Positions 11,189 to 13,052 of a stretch of DNA of 13,052 nucleotides are shown here, piece by piece (within the stretch, counting starts at the first letter, position 1; every line of letters starts with the position of its first letter). The position numbers and the translations under genes were made by a program. This stretch comes from CAIQJJ01 sp964606085. Lineage in GTDB: Bacteria > Chloroflexota > Anaerolineae > Anaerolineales > UBA4823. Below the pieces are notes generated by a model. The model saw only the letters and a list, made by a program, of their open reading frames with translations. It was not told the DNA's origin and made no database searches. The stretch covers positions 1 through 13,052 of the forward strand of contig CAZSFD010000116.1 of NCBI GenBank assembly GCA_964606085.1, read 5' to 3'.

Positions 11189-13052
11189 ATGATCGCTAAT
11201 TTTGGTTACGCTTCCCTGGTTATCACATTTCTCATTTCAATCTACGGCGTGGCGGCGGCGGTGTTTGGCGCGCTCAGACGCCAGCCCCAATGGGTGGATA
11301 GCGCCCGCAACGCTATGCTGCTCACCTTCCCGCTGCTCTCCTTGACGGCGGGAAGTATTATCTTCCTGCTCGTCAACGGCAATTACGAAGTAGCCTACGT
11401 GGGCGAAGTGACCAGCAGCTCGATGCCGCTTTACCTGCGCGTGACAGCGCTGTGGGGCGGACAGGCCGGCTCGCTCATTTTCTGGTCGTGGCTGATGGCG
11501 GCGTTTGCCTCGGCGGTGACGCTGCGCAAATGGGATCGCGACCGCGAGTTCCTGCCGTGGGTGATCGTCGTCTCGCTGGTGACGCTGGCCTTCTTCCTGA
11601 TGCTGAGCATCATGGTGGAGAACCCCTTCGAGCGCATCTGGCAGACCTCCAGTGACTTTGTCATTGCCATGTTCCCCCCGGTGGGTTCGACCCTGTTCAC
11701 GCCTGCCGATGGCCGCGGCCTCAACCCGCTGCTGCGCCACCCCGGCATGATCATCCACCCGCCCATGCTCTACCTGGGCTTTGTCGCCTTCGTCATCCCC
11801 TACGCCTTCGCCATCGCCGCCCTGATCACTGGGCGCACCGATGACCGCTGGATCCGCCTGACGCGCCGCTGGACGCTGTGGGCGTGGCTGTTCCTTTCGC
11901 TCGGCCTGTTGCTCGGCGGGCGCTGGGCCTACGATGTGCTGGGTTGGGGCGGCTACTGGGGCTGGGACCCGGTCGAAATTGCCGCCTTCATCCCCTGGTT
12001 GACCGGCACGGCCTTTTTGCATTCGGTGATGATCCAGGAAAAGCGCGGCATGTTGAAGCACTGGAACATGGTGCTGGTCATCTTGACCTACGACCTGGTC
12101 ATCTTCGGCACGTTTCTGACCCGTTCGGGCGTGTTATCGTCGGTTCATGCGTTTGCGCAGAGCGCCATCGGGCCGCTGTTCTTCGCCTTCATCGGCATCA
12201 CGTTTATCGTCTCGCTGGCACTGCTCTCGTGGCGCTGGAAAGACCTGCAAGCCGAAGCGCAGATGAACCACTTTTTCTCGCGCGAAGCCTTGTTCCTGGT
12301 CAACAACCTGCTTTTCATGGCCCTGCTGATCATCTGCTTTTGGGGCGTGATCTTCCCCATCCTCAGCGAGGCCAGTGGGATGATCGGTCAGGCGATTCCC
12401 GCCCTTTCGGGCGTGTTCACCGGCCAGAAAATCACCGTTGGCCCGCCCTATTATGAGCGCGCCACCGGGCCGATCTTCGCCGCGCTGCTGCTGCTCATGG
12501 GCGTGGCGCCGCTTTCGGCCTGGGGCCATTCCACCGCCCAAACGCTCGGACGGGCGCTGTGGAAGCCCGCCCTGGGGACTTTGGCCGTGCTGGTGATCGT
12601 CTTCGCCCTCGGCGTGCGCTCTCCGGCGGCGCTGCTTGGCTTTGGCCTGACGGCGTTGGCCGCGCTGGTGACGCTGTACGAATTCTGGCGCGCCGCCCGC
12701 GCCCGCCAAAAGACCCACGCCGAAAACTTCTTTGCCGCCCTGTGGAAGCTGGCCGGGCGCAACCGCCGCCGCTACGGCGGGTACACCATTCACCTGGGCG
12801 TGGCGCTGATGGCCCTCGGCATCATCGGCATCGAAATGTTTCAGACCGAGACGCAAGGCACACTTTCCCCAGGTGAGCAGATGTCCCTGGGACGCTACGC
12901 CATCCAATACGAGTCGCTGGCCGAATTCCCCACCGCCGATGGCCGCCAGGTGGCGCGTGCCACCGTCACCGTGCTCAAAGACGGCCAGCCCGTCACCGAA
13001 CTGCACCCCCGCCGCGACTACTACGTCGAATCGCAGCAGCCCATGACCATCC
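11189..13052 (+). CDS. ccmF: Cytochrome c haem lyase CcmF (3' end outside window)
   Basis: CcmF is the polytopic membrane protein that takes haem from CcmE and attaches it to apocytochrome c. An open frame of 621 codons runs off the window without a stop. Many hydrophobic segments are present. Family marks include ALWGGQAGSLIFWSW (about 87-101), HPGMIIHPPMLYLGF with H184 and H190, and the tryptophan-rich WWD motif WGGYWGWDPVE at 253-263. SVHAFAQS and a late TIHLGVALMALG segment supply further likely haem-ligand histidines. ATG 11189 is chosen because ANFGYASLVITFL is a normal CcmF start; upstream AGGA (11173-11176) is distant and weak. It lies 73 nt after ccmE, so the genes are probably one operon. 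The missing part is the C-terminal end. Confidence 0.95.
   Translation, partial: MIANFGYASLVITFLISIYGVAAAVFGALRRQPQWVDSARNAMLLTFPLLSLTAGSIIFLLVNGNYEVAYVGEVTSSSMPLYLRVTALWGGQAGSLIFWSWLMAAFASAVTLRKWDRDREFLPWVIVVSLVTLAFFLMLSIMVENPFERIWQTSSDFVIAMFPPVGSTLFTPADGRGLNPLLRHPGMIIHPPMLYLGFVAFVIPYAFAIAALITGRTDDRWIRLTRRWTLWAWLFLSLGLLLGGRWAYDVLGWGGYWGWDPVEIAAFIPWLTGTAFLHSVMIQEKRGMLKHWNMVLVILTYDLVIFGTFLTRSGVLSSVHAFAQSAIGPLFFAFIGITFIVSLALLSWRWKDLQAEAQMNHFFSREALFLVNNLLFMALLIICFWGVIFPILSEASGMIGQAIPALSGVFTGQKITVGPPYYERATGPIFAALLLLMGVAPLSAWGHSTAQTLGRALWKPALGTLAVLVIVFALGVRSPAALLGFGLTALAALVTLYEFWRAARARQKTHAENFFAALWKLAGRNRRRYGGYTIHLGVALMALGIIGIEMFQTETQGTLSPGEQMSLGRYAIQYESLAEFPTADGRQVARATVTVLKDGQPVTELHPRRDYYVESQQPMTI

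Noticed and set aside
11237..13006. Two long - strand frames opposite ccmF, rich in His, Gln, Arg and Gly
   Set aside because: The + strand is a continuous CcmF with all family motifs. The composition of the opposite frames is typical of the complement of GC-rich membrane-protein codons.
1..13052. CRISPR arrays, insertion sequences, attachment sites or phage genes
   Set aside because: No regularly spaced repeats, transposase or integrase motifs, or target duplications were seen.

Overview
The window is a piece of a bacterial chromosome, most likely from the phylum Chloroflexota and plausibly class Anaerolineae. That placement is an inference. It rests on the gene order, the moderately high GC content, YPAP-rich lipoprotein linkers, an FMN-riboswitch-controlled ABC importer of the RibXY type, and a variant cytochrome c maturation cluster. 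There is no rRNA or other strong taxonomic marker. I saw no mobile element, CRISPR array or phage gene.

Positions 1-3600 hold the classical translation/transcription block: the 3' part of tRNA-Trp, then secE, nusG, rplK, rplA, rplJ and rplL, all on the + strand. Its RNA control elements can be read from the sequence. There are two L1-binding-type hairpins, one before rplK and one before rplA. An L10 leader lies before rplJ, with an explicit terminator and a competing antiterminator. A strong terminator follows rplL. Positions 3600-5719 encode a two-component pair: an OmpR/PhoB-type response regulator and a membrane histidine kinase.

Positions 5722-6366 (- strand) encode a KDPG/KHG aldolase that converges on the kinase gene. 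A divergent control region (6367-6735) follows. It carries a consensus TATAAT box, a complete FMN riboswitch and an intrinsic terminator whose U-run touches the next start codon. The controlled operon (6736-9497) encodes an ABC importer: permease, NMT1/THI5-type lipoprotein and ATPase. The riboswitch makes riboflavin or a related flavin the likely substrate.

Positions 9570-13052 begin what looks like a cytochrome c maturation cluster. It has a signal-peptide/TM protein with a C-terminal zinc ribbon, a CcmE haem chaperone with a CxxxY motif in place of HxxxY, and a CcmF haem lyase that runs off the window. The most interesting items are the FMN-switch/transporter arrangement, the fully readable L10 attenuator, the variant CcmE and the uncharacterised zinc-ribbon protein beside it. 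I did not find evidence for a wholly new system.
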